Source: an uncultured Clostridia bacterium
GTDB lineage: Bacteria > Bacillota > Clostridia > Christensenellales > Borkfalkiaceae
Length of the DNA: 64,000 nucleotides
Reading direction: 5' to 3'
Assembly: GCA_934272745.1 (NCBI GenBank)
Contig: CAKQSI010000003.1
Location: 1 to 64,000, forward strand
Below are positions 21,701-28,156 of this stretch, piece by piece (the stretch's first letter is position 1; each line of letters opens with the position of its first letter). The notes under the pieces were generated by a model. That model worked only from the letters and a program-made list of their open reading frames with translations. It ran no database searches and was not told where the DNA came from. The translations under genes were made by a program, and so were the position numbers.

Positions 21701-24006
21701 TCCGTAAACGCTTCGTCCGTATATTTCGCACCGTTGGACTCGGGGCCTTTCGGCGCGTTGTACCAGGCAAGGAAAGTATAGCCGAGTTTTTCGGGGACGG
21801 GAAGAACCATCGGATCGCCCGCCGCCTTGTACAGGTTGGCGGTTTCGCTGCCGCCGCGGCTGTCCAGCAGCACTTCGTGCGCGTAGACCGAAGTTTCCGC
21901 CCATTCGGAAGTGAATTTGCCGTCCGTAAAGCGCACGGAGATCTTGTTGTCGCCCGCGACTTTCAGACTGTCGATCGCAAAGAAGTTTTCGCCGCTTTCC
22001 ACGGTGCCGACCACTTCGCCTTCGATCATGATTTCGTATTTCACCGCGCCGAGGACGGCTTTCCAGGAAAGCACGCCGTCTTTATAGGTCAGTTCGCCGT
22101 CCAGCGCGCCGTAACGGAACACGGTCGCGTATTCCACGCTGTTTTCGCCCGAAAGGACGGTCAGGGTCACGACGTAGTCTTCCGCGTCGGCAAATTCCGC
22201 CTTGCCGGCAAGATCGACCGCGGTTTCGTCCGCGCCCAGTTCGATTTTCTGTCCCGCAACGGTCAGAACGTATCCGGTAGCGCCTTCCACCTTGTCAAAG
22301 GAAAGGGTGGTGCCCACAAGTCTTACGTTTGCGGGAAGGGCGGGAGTGGTTTTTTCGTAAACGACTTCGGTCGCCGCCGGGGAAACGTAACCTTTGGTCA
22401 CGGGTGTGACGGAAAGTGTCAGGCTGCCTGCGGCAAACGTCTTTAACGAAAGGCTGTTTTCCGAAACGCGGAAGGTCTTTTCGCCCGCGGTAACGAGGTA
22501 GTAACCGGCGTTTTCCACTGCCGTCCAGGTCAGTTCGTCGTCCTTGACGGTGACTGCGGAAACGGCGTCCAGCGTTCTTTCAAACGTATAGGAAACGGTG
22601 GAAGAAGCGTAGCCCTTCGCGGCGGCGGTCACGGTAAATCTGATGCCGCCTTTCTTCATTTCGCAGTTGGCGAAGTTGAAGTATAGCGAGGAACCGTTGT
22701 CCACTTTCGTGTGGTTGTGGTTCGGATCGCCGCATTCCACGGTAATATAATATTTTTCCGCGTTTTCTACGCTTTCATAGACGAGGGTGGAGGGTTCTGC
22801 GACTTTCAGTCCGGAAACGCGCGCCAGCGCCTTGTTTACGAAGTAACGGACGGCGGTTTCGGAAACGGCGTTGCCGCCCGCGTCCACCGCGGTGACTTCC
22901 GCTATGTAAGCGCCCGCCTTGTCAAAGGTAACGGGAAATACCGTGCTTGCCGTTCTCTGATTGTCAACGACGACGTTGCCGTCGGGATCGGTCACTTTCA
23001 CAAGGTAGCCTGCGCTGCCCTTGGAATTCCAACTCAGAAGCGTGGAGGAAACGCTGAGTGCGGGCGCGGCGTTCGTGTCGTTTTCCGCAGCCCATACGGC
23101 AAACAGCGTGGTGTCTGCGTCGAAGGTCGTGCCGGCTTCTCTTGCGGAGGGTTCGACGTAGGCGTAGGAAAGACGATCGGCTGCGTTTTCGGTGCTGACG
23201 AACCAGCCGACGAAGTCGTAACCCGCGCGGGTAACTTCGGGCGCGTCGTACAACTTTCCGCCGATGGTGGTCATCGCCGCAGGCGCTTCGCCGTCAAAGC
23301 CGAGGTCGAACGAGATCTCGTATTCGCGCGCGTTCGCCGGTTTTTCCGCCCAGCGGGCAAACAAAGTCAGGTTTCCGGAAACGACTTCCGCGTCAAACGC
23401 GTAGGGCGCCGTCAGCGCTTCGTCTTTGTACCAGCCGAGGAACGCATACCCCGCTTTTTCGGGATCGGCGGGTTTTGCCGCGCTCTTGCCCGAAAGAACG
23501 GTCGTTGCGGCAACGTCGCTGCCGCCGTTCGCGTTAAAGGTCAGGGTGAAGTATTCTTTCTTGAGAAAACGCAGTTCCGCGCCGCTTAAGTTCAGCGTGA
23601 CGGAACCTGCTTTCCAACTGCCGGTATAGGCGGTTTTGCCGCTTAAGGTCAAAGCGCCGTCGTCCGACAGGGTGTAGGTGCCGGCTTCCGCTTCGTCTTT
23701 CATGGTCAGCGTAAAGCGCAGTCCCGAAGTAAAGGAAAGCAGATATTCTTCTCCGTTTTCCGCGGCGTAGTAATAAACGCCGGCTTCGGCACCCGTTTCT
23801 CCGGTGGGGAGGGTCGTGGGTTGCGTGGTGGACGTGCTCGGCGCGGGCGTTCCCGTTACCGTAGAAGATACGGAAGCGGAAGGCGCCGGCGAGGGCGTCG
23901 GGTCGTTCTTGTTTCCGCACGCGGCAAGCGCGAAAGCCATGGATAGGCTCAGCACCAGCGTGAGCAGAAGAAGACCGACCTTTTTGTTGGTTTTCAGTTC
24001 TCTCAT
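15718..24006 (-). CDS. Giant BspA-type LRR surface lipoprotein (2762 residues)
   Basis: Signal peptide with lipobox ALAAC (lipid Cys30), then a Ser/Thr/Pro-rich linker to about residue 70. Two Listeria-Bacteroides (InlB B-type) repeats follow at about 150-310 (GYAFLGWYKDE, GYDFVGWF), then four FN3-like modules at about 310-700 and two more InlB-type repeats at about 705-865. From about 880 to near the end runs a very long LRR_5/BspA array of roughly 23-residue units (IGEYAFYG, LTIPASV), interrupted by inserts of the form EGNxxFVxxDGVLY. No C-terminal sortase signal or TM is seen, so the lipid is the only anchor. The ATG follows AAAGGAGGT at a slightly long spacing. A consensus promoter lies about 790 nt upstream. 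Confidence 0.92.
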   Translation of the reverse strand: MRELKTNKKVGLLLLTLVLSLSMAFALAACGNKNDPTPSPAPSASVSSTVTGTPAPSTSTTQPTTLPTGETGAEAGVYYYAAENGEEYLLSFTSGLRFTLTMKDEAEAGTYTLSDDGALTLSGKTAYTGSWKAGSVTLNLSGAELRFLKKEYFTLTFNANGGSDVAATTVLSGKSAAKPADPEKAGYAFLGWYKDEALTAPYAFDAEVVSGNLTLFARWAEKPANAREYEISFDLGFDGEAPAAMTTIGGKLYDAPEVTRAGYDFVGWFVSTENAADRLSYAYVEPSAREAGTTFDADTTLFAVWAAENDTNAAPALSVSSTLLSWNSKGSAGYLVKVTDPDGNVVVDNQRTASTVFPVTFDKAGAYIAEVTAVDAGGNAVSETAVRYFVNKALARVSGLKVAEPSTLVYESVENAEKYYITVECGDPNHNHTKVDNGSSLYFNFANCEMKKGGIRFTVTAAAKGYASSTVSYTFERTLDAVSAVTVKDDELTWTAVENAGYYLVTAGEKTFRVSENSLSLKTFAAGSLTLSVTPVTKGYVSPAATEVVYEKTTPALPANVRLVGTTLSFDKVEGATGYVLTVAGQKIELGADETAVDLAGKAEFADAEDYVVTLTVLSGENSVEYATVFRYGALDGELTYKDGVLSWKAVLGAVKYEIMIEGEVVGTVESGENFFAIDSLKVAGDNKISVRFTDGKFTSEWAETSVYAHEVLLDSRGGSETANLYKAAGDPMVLPVPEKLGYTFLAWYNAPKGPESNGAKYTDEAFTDAGDLTLYAYYASNAYTLTYNVNGATETSDNIYFGKDYELTVPASSDPTQVFGGWFTAPYGGGILYADADGKSVAPWSEANNDVVLYAYFVDAVLRYVPVADGYAVTKGDRISVVSKLTVPATYNGQKVVEVMASAFENAENLTEINLPSSLLRIATTSAFSGCTNLSAINIYKVESSAYARYTAEEGVLFDNGESGSTHAPRPAFMPAAKTGAYTVPDGVDAIPYGSFRNSSLTKVVIPASVARIETEAFFGSKNLTTVVFSLPAAGEKVNSLTIGDRAFANCIELVSIQLPARLSSVSLGKYTVSAGAVSTTDVSDAFLGCSALIDIEVAKNNKEYASANGAILSDGGTTLCYFPSALLPENFVIPDGVTKIAAGAFAGCERLSGSLTLPGRIADIGEYAFYGANELESLTFGEGALNTVSIGKYAFAESGVTSLTFAENSRVKTIGEGAFENVAITSLAVPASVTTIENRAFAGSGDLTVEILEGTNALTIKDNVFDGRSIDTLTLPKNVTAMPDFIKGLTVKNIIVAEGNPSFVTLDGVLYTKKANTENDPDILLFYPAGKTDESFVIPDGVTAIGANAFKGQENLTEITIPSSVVSIGEYAFYWSGWSGGLSTLNFAAADTAKLDDGSNKLTIGDYAFYGTQIQELVLPLRTATVGAYAFSESKITSLSLGGTEVLKDHAFASAGNYKDFSVEIPASLTEIGDYAFSDTYVANITYATGCTLKTIGAFAFTNCSSLSAFTVPASVEVIGAKAFCNSSLSSIVFEEGIAPLAFGVKGTEVVIDSWYDTVNYYDAFGQVLNDTSVTAVNFPGRLTELCESAFEGNSSITSVTFGKVEGNEATKNFETAKLTTIGKKAFYDAGGLTAITIPASVKNTDDKMAIGDEAFRGTSENLVVTFVMGGDKDTAPLTIGAYAFASTHTITNFVLPARLAYFTDEDGNVIAPLANGLGVFSYNLEAVTIQGEGASDYVSFDSAVYSTGYEELLLVPKEKAGTLNVPAATAKIGDGALSECSAITEVAFAKDSKLTEIGAQAFYKAKGITELTLPDGVNVIGKNAFELSGLTALTLSRAMESFDPSIVTDCTALRNLNVAEGNPYLSSIDGVLFSADKKELIYYLSTRTDTAYEIPEGTEIIRESAFMKTYALQEVTVPASVTLIGEYAFNACNGLKTAHFTAGNNPLVFGESSFAGTALTTLDLPARTASIGDEAFAETNFSTVSFADGVRLDRIGNEAFRDSSLTEFTLPKSVRELGDNVFKGASSLEAVTLSEGLTKMGGSVFEGCWSLETIYLPSTLKTIGENTFSGCSSLKNVRFAANSVIEVLPRTTFVGCTSLEIIELPASLTEITGRDEEASSGSPSLFSSCTSLKRVTFAEGSKCVRIGLSAFEGTSLEEFTIPASVTTVENRAFAYTELTSIIIPNTVMSVGSEAFYGCLSLEIVQLGTGLSEIVDYTFMNCSMIERMTIPANIVKIGLNAFNGCSNLKLELEAGNPALLAKDGVIFTKNYEVIFFPAGKSTFTIPKDMTTLPDNFAIDHGITSMTVEEGNASFVEEDGIVYTADKSKVVFLPPTLTSFVISKDMTSTSLIDLLKTCKDLASVEVEEGNTAFVAYGGALYDNEWNLLLIPAAMETYVIPAEVTTLPENVFSSTKIKTITGADRTSDLELDTMQGRGVFANMTSLTSITLPEHTTLLGYYAFANCSNLQTVNLPSTLTTIDQANNARYSPFYNCSSLKEINVAEGNTAYVSFDGVLYSSSWTVMTFPVAKTSLVIPHNLTELGNRKVSTAVMKKLETITYEKDADGKEVTNTKALTLYSSGFSNITTLKSVELPSRVSKLTTSMFNGCSNLESLTIADGGTNFRTEGKVTYKAIDGGWATFFVPQKSGLTEYTVPTDFTVTTIGQGTFSGVTTLEKVTLSDTVTTIEAEAFKGCTGVSKIFIPASVTSLKSEAFGEWTTAQTVYVTFASEDERPSGWYEYWMYDGMTVSYGATQESFAAAE

Positions 24007-24316
24007 TTGTTTTCAGACCTCCTTTTTCTGAAAAGTATATAACGTTTGCCGTGGGCGATCGCTCGCCCGGATAGCCTTGGGTGGAATGGGTTTCGGGCGG
24101 TTGAACGTCCGCTCGTGCGGTCGGGTTTCGGGTTTTATTGCCTGTCTTTGGCGCGGTTTGGCGCGCTGTGCCTTTTTACTTGCGCCGCCCGGTATTTGCT
24201 TCGGGTCGTGCGCCGGCTTGGCACGGTGCTATTCCGTAGCCTCGACCGGTTTCGCTTGGAATTCCTAGCGGAAACAAAATCGTTTCTCCGCACGTTCCGG
24301 TGTGATTGACTGTTGC

Positions 24317-24446
24317 GTGGCGTACCGCTTGCGTTTCGTTGCGCACCGCACCGCCTGCGTTTCGTTGTGCGGCGCACCGCCTGCGTTTCGTTGTGTAGCG
24401 CACCGCCTGCGTTTCGTTGCGTGGCGCACCGCTTGCGTTTCGTTTT
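24317..24446. repeat. Five tandem copies of a 26 bp unit
   Basis: Units begin at 24317, 24343, 24369, 24395 and 24421, with consensus core GCACCGCCTGCGTTTCGTTG and a few substitutions each. The period is not a multiple of three, so it does not encode a peptide repeat. The array lies inside the long leader of the giant LRR gene. Confidence 0.95.
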
Positions 24447-24802
24447 CCCGCGCGCGCCCGATAAAAAAGAAGAAGCGGAAGAACCCGCCTTATTTTTTCT
24501 TTGCGGACTCTTTCGCTTTGCACGATGGTCTTATTTCCGGAGAGTTCGCGCCCGTGATTCTGCGTTTCCGTGTTCGTCCGGGCGCGTCCGCCTGATGCCG
24601 GCGCGACGGTGCCCGTCCGAAAGACCGAGGTCAAAAGTCTGATGCGGTTCCGAATTCTCTCAATTGTTTCTTCTTTATGCAATAAACCGATTGCGCCCTG
24701 CTGCTCGGGTGCCGCGGGGCGGACTTTCGCCGGTTCTCGTCCGGCGCGTTTCCGGTGCCGATTTAAGATCTGCCGGAAAGGGAACGGTTCATTACGCTGG
24801 AC

Positions 24803-24832
24803 ATTATACACCTTTTCATAAAATGCTGTCAA
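24803..24832 (-). promoter_or_regulatory. Consensus sigma-A promoter facing the giant LRR gene
   Basis: On the minus strand there is a perfect TTGACA (24827-24832), an 18 nt spacer and a perfect TATAAT (24803-24808). Initiation near 24796 would give a leader of about 790 nt before the giant LRR gene, unless a separate RNA is made. Confidence 0.88.
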
Positions 24833-24953
24833 GAAAATCGCACGCCAAATTATGTAAATTATGCAAATTTACGGCAAAATTTTTTGCCGAAAAAGGTCGA
24901 AAACCGTGGTTTTTTTATCTGCTATAAGCAGAAATTATACCCGGATAAGTAAC

Positions 24954-24976
24954 GATAAAACCCCGCCGAAACGGGG
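24954..24976 (-). terminator. Possible weak terminator in the divergent region
   Basis: CCCCG/CGGGG (24961-24965 with 24972-24976) around a 6 nt loop is followed on the minus strand by TTTTATC. The stem is short and no minus-strand gene lies to its right, so its role is unclear. Confidence 0.35.
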
Positions 24977-25193
24977 GTCTGTTTAAAAACCGACTGTGTC
25001 TTGACGTGGTTTTCTTTGCATTTCGCTTTTTTTCTCTATCAACTTCCCCGAAAATCCGCAAAATTCCGCCTTCGGAAAAGACGTAAAGAATATTTATGCG
25101 CGATTTATGAATAAATGTGCAACATTATGCAATTCGTGCGGATCAAAAAGGGAGAGAAAAAGCGACATATTTTTTCGCAAAAAGGCGTATGAG

Positions 25194-25222
25194 TTGACAA
25201 ACGGCGGCGAAGTTGCTATGAT
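25194..25222 (+). promoter_or_regulatory. Sigma-A promoter of the E1 dehydrogenase gene
   Basis: TTGACA (25194-25199), a 17 nt spacer and TATGAT (25217-25222). It gives a leader of about 85 nt before the start at 25316. Confidence 0.85.
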
Positions 25223-25315
25223 GAAACAAAACACTGCCGCTTTTTACGCTTTTGCAGGCGGCAACGACGGACGCCGCATTTTTGCGGTGCTTTTACGCGC
25301 CAAAAGGAGAATTTC

Positions 25316-27838
25316 ATGCCGAAAAGTCAGTTTCTCGACCCCGGAGTGCTGCTTTCCAAGGGGAAAATCGAATTTCCCGCAATGGATTGCAACGCTTATT
25401 CCGCCACGCCGGAAGAGGAGAAAAAAACGTACGATAAGTCCGATTTTGCGGAGATGTACCGCCAGATGCGCACCATTCGCGCCTTCGAGCGGGCGCTGGA
25501 CGAATTGAAAAAAACGGGGACGGCGCAGTTCACCCTGCACGGCGCCCCGAAAAAGGTGCATTACCGTTACGAAGGGCCTCTGCACCTTTGCGTGGGGCAG
25601 GAAGCGACGGCGGTCGGCGCCAACTTTCTTCTGACCAAGGACGATTTTTTGCTGGGAACGCACAGAAATCACGGCGAAGTCATCGCCAAGGGTTGTACCG
25701 CGATCTACCGGGCGGACGGCGAAGAACTTGCGGCTGCGGTCGCCGCTTGTCCGAACGAGTTGACGCTTCCCGCGGCGGAAAAAATTCCCGGCTACGCCGC
25801 GCGGGGGAAAAAGGAGCAGGCGCGCCTGTTTTACCTTTACGGACTGTTCGCCGAAATTTTCGGAAAAGAAACGGGATTTCAGCGCGGATTTTCGGGTTCG
25901 ATGCACGTTTTTTACACACCGTTCGGCGTTTTTCCGAACAACGCCATCGTCGGCGCGGGGGCGGGAATAGCGGCGGGACTGGCGCTTTCCAAAAAACTGA
26001 AAAAGCAAAGCAGCGTGGTTTCGGTCAGCCTTGGCGACGCGGCGCTGGGCTGCGGCGCGGTGTGGGAAGCCATGAATTTTTCCGCCATGGACCAACTCAA
26101 AAAACTTTGGGAAAGCTGCCCGGGCGGATTCCCTCTGGCGTTTACTTTCGTCAATAACCAGTACGGCATGGGCGGGCAGACCGTGGGCGAAACCATGGCT
26201 TACGGCGCTTTGGTGCGGGCGGCTGCGGGCGTCAATCCCGAAGCGATGCACGCCGAACGCGTCAACGGGTACGACCCGCTTGCCGTTGCCGACGTTTATC
26301 GCCGCAAACTTCCGCTTTTAAAACGGGGGGACGGTCCCGTGTTTTTAGACCTTGTGACCTACCGTTACAGCGAACATTCCGCGTCCGACAGCGGCAGTTA
26401 CCGCACCGCGGAAGAACTTTCCGCCTGGGAAAAAGCCGACCCCGTGGCGGCGTTTGCCGAAAAGTTGAAAGCCTTCGGCTTTTCGGTAAAGGAAATTGAA
26501 AAAATCGAACGAAACGCCGAAGAAGAGGTGTTTCTTGCCCTTTCCGCCGCGGCGGACGGCGCCCTTTCCAGACAGAGGAGCGAGGAGGAGGAGCGGACGC
26601 TTTTGTACCGGATTTTGGCGGACGTATCGCAAAATCGGGAACATTCTGCTGAAAACGACGATCAAAAAACGGCGCAGAATGAGGAGGCCGGCGCGCAAAA
26701 AACGGCGCCGCAAAGCGGAAACGATCTTAAGGGCGATCCCGCAAAAACGCAAAGCGGAAACGCTCCCCAAAAAGTGCGCGCCCCCATGCCGGTAAAACCG
26801 TATGCGGAAAATTCCCGCGTGAAAAAGATCGCGGCGCAAGGCACCCGGCAGATCACCCTTTCGGACGGTGTTTTCGAAGCCGTTCTGCAAAAAGCCTATC
26901 TCGATCCCTCGCTCATTTTATACGGGGAGGAAAACCGCGACTGGGGCAACGTTTCGGGCGTGTATATGGGACTAACCGAAGCCCTCCCGTACGAGCGTTT
27001 ATTCAACGCTCCCATTTCGGAAAGCGCCATCGTTTCCACCGCCGTGGGGTACGCCATGGGCGGCGGCAGAGCGCTGGTCGAAATTATGTTTATGGACTTC
27101 GCCTGCCGCGCCGCGGACGAAATTATCAATCAACTTGCCAAATGGCGGGCGCTTTCGGGCGGGGAATTTGCCCTGCCGGTGACTATTCGCACGGCGATCG
27201 GTTCCACCTACGGCGCGCAGCACGCGCAGGACCTTTCCGCACTGTTCTGCCATATTCCGGGACTGGTCGTGGTCTATCCCGCGACGGCGTACGACGCCAA
27301 AGGACTTTTGACCGAGGCGCTTTCGGTGAATCAGCCCGTGCTGTTTTTAGAAAGCCAGAAATTGTACGCTTCCCGCTTCGGGAAAGCGGTACCGGAGGGG
27401 GAAGTGCGCGTTTCGTTCGGCAAAGCCGCTTTGGTAAAAGCGGGGACGGACGTCACGCTGCTTTCGGTGGGCAGTACGTTGCCGCGCGCGGCGGAAGCGG
27501 TCGAAATCGCCGAAAAAGCCGGCGTTTCCGTGGAACTTATCGACGCCAGAAGTCTGGTGCCGTTCGACTACGAAACGCTGAATCGCAGCGTAAGAAAGAC
27601 GGGCAGACTGGTGCTGACTTCGGACGAAGTCTGCCGCGGTTCGTTTTTGAAAGAGGTTGCGGCGACCGTGACCGAAGCCTGCTTTGACGACCTGAAAGCG
27701 CCGCCCGTATTTGCCGCGGCGGAAGATATCATCGTACCGCTTGCGGGGGCGACCGGGGCGTTTTACCCCTCGGCGGAAAAAATCGCGGGGCGGATCCTTG
27801 CGATTATAAAGCCCTGCGGAAAAACGGATTTGCACTGA
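25316..27838 (+). CDS. Fused E1 alpha/beta 2-oxoacid dehydrogenase
   Basis: An 840-residue thiamine-diphosphate enzyme. Residues 1 to about 430 match the E1 alpha fold (GTHRNHGEV near 112-120, GSMH, TPP motif from GDA near 240 to VNNQYG near 280). A Gln/Asn/Lys-rich linker runs from about 440 to 510. The E1 beta part follows (GEENRDWGNVSG, IEMFMDF-like stretch, QHAQDLSALFCHIPGL). The usual GDG of the TPP motif reads GDA, and the GDA-to-NN distance is about 8 residues longer than normal because of a KKLWESCPGG insert. The family decarboxylates 2-oxoacids (pyruvate, branched-chain or acetoin) and passes acyl groups to an E2; no E2 or E3 is nearby. The ATG is preceded by AAAAGGAGA. Confidence 0.88.
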   Translation: MPKSQFLDPGVLLSKGKIEFPAMDCNAYSATPEEEKKTYDKSDFAEMYRQMRTIRAFERALDELKKTGTAQFTLHGAPKKVHYRYEGPLHLCVGQEATAVGANFLLTKDDFLLGTHRNHGEVIAKGCTAIYRADGEELAAAVAACPNELTLPAAEKIPGYAARGKKEQARLFYLYGLFAEIFGKETGFQRGFSGSMHVFYTPFGVFPNNAIVGAGAGIAAGLALSKKLKKQSSVVSVSLGDAALGCGAVWEAMNFSAMDQLKKLWESCPGGFPLAFTFVNNQYGMGGQTVGETMAYGALVRAAAGVNPEAMHAERVNGYDPLAVADVYRRKLPLLKRGDGPVFLDLVTYRYSEHSASDSGSYRTAEELSAWEKADPVAAFAEKLKAFGFSVKEIEKIERNAEEEVFLALSAAADGALSRQRSEEEERTLLYRILADVSQNREHSAENDDQKTAQNEEAGAQKTAPQSGNDLKGDPAKTQSGNAPQKVRAPMPVKPYAENSRVKKIAAQGTRQITLSDGVFEAVLQKAYLDPSLILYGEENRDWGNVSGVYMGLTEALPYERLFNAPISESAIVSTAVGYAMGGGRALVEIMFMDFACRAADEIINQLAKWRALSGGEFALPVTIRTAIGSTYGAQHAQDLSALFCHIPGLVVVYPATAYDAKGLLTEALSVNQPVLFLESQKLYASRFGKAVPEGEVRVSFGKAALVKAGTDVTLLSVGSTLPRAAEAVEIAEKAGVSVELIDARSLVPFDYETLNRSVRKTGRLVLTSDEVCRGSFLKEVAATVTEACFDDLKAPPVFAAAEDIIVPLAGATGAFYPSAEKIAGRILAIIKPCGKTDLH

Positions 27839-27853
27839 CAGCCCGAAAACGCC

Positions 27854-27882
27854 TTGACAAAGAGGAACGGCTGTGTTATCAT
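27854..27882 (+). promoter_or_regulatory. Sigma-A promoter of the 1264-residue repeat protein
   Basis: TTGACA (27854-27859), a 17 nt spacer and TATCAT (27877-27882), starting 16 nt after the stop of the E1 gene. The remaining 270 nt leader to 28157 shows no gene and no clear terminator. Confidence 0.82.
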
Positions 27883-28156
27883 TTTATTGATTTTGTTAAA
27901 TATATTGTCACTGCGCGCGCGAGCGAAAGGTTCCGCCTATCGGAAAGTCCGGTAAAAGGCGGTACGCCTGCGGAAACGTTTTCGGAGGGAATTCCCTTGC
28001 CGGGAACGCCGCAAAGCGGAACTTTGCCGGAAGAAATCTTTCGGCAAAACCGGAGGACCCTTTGTAAAACGAGGAATTCCGGCAACGCCGGGCAAACCCT
28101 TTAAAAGGCAGGTTCCGGCAACGCCGCCGCGACAGGGACGGAAGGAGAAGTGAAAA

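Larger units (their letters stand above)
24007..25315. other. Long intergenic region: divergent promoters and repeats
   Basis: About 1.3 kb without a convincing gene. From left to right it holds a small palindrome (24053-24068), five 26 bp tandem repeats (24317-24446), the minus-strand promoter at 24803-24832, a perfect CGGCAAAA/TTTTGCCG hairpin near 24880, a weak minus-strand terminator near 24961 and the plus-strand promoter at 25194-25222. The right half is AT-rich. Confidence 0.7.

Noticed and set aside
19651..22446. Long open frame (931 codons) on the plus strand opposite the giant LRR gene
   Set aside because: Antisense shadow of a repetitive GC-rich gene. It has no ribosome binding site, the product is Arg/Phe/Val-rich and unlike any family, and the opposite strand clearly codes for LRRs.
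24317..24446. Tandem array considered as a CRISPR
   Set aside because: Units are adjacent 26 bp copies without unique spacers, and no cas genes are present.
24176..24832. 218-codon minus-strand frame upstream of the giant gene
   Set aside because: Its ATG lies inside the -35 box of the promoter, so it could not be made from that transcript. The frame runs across 26 bp tandem repeats and shows no protein-like pattern.
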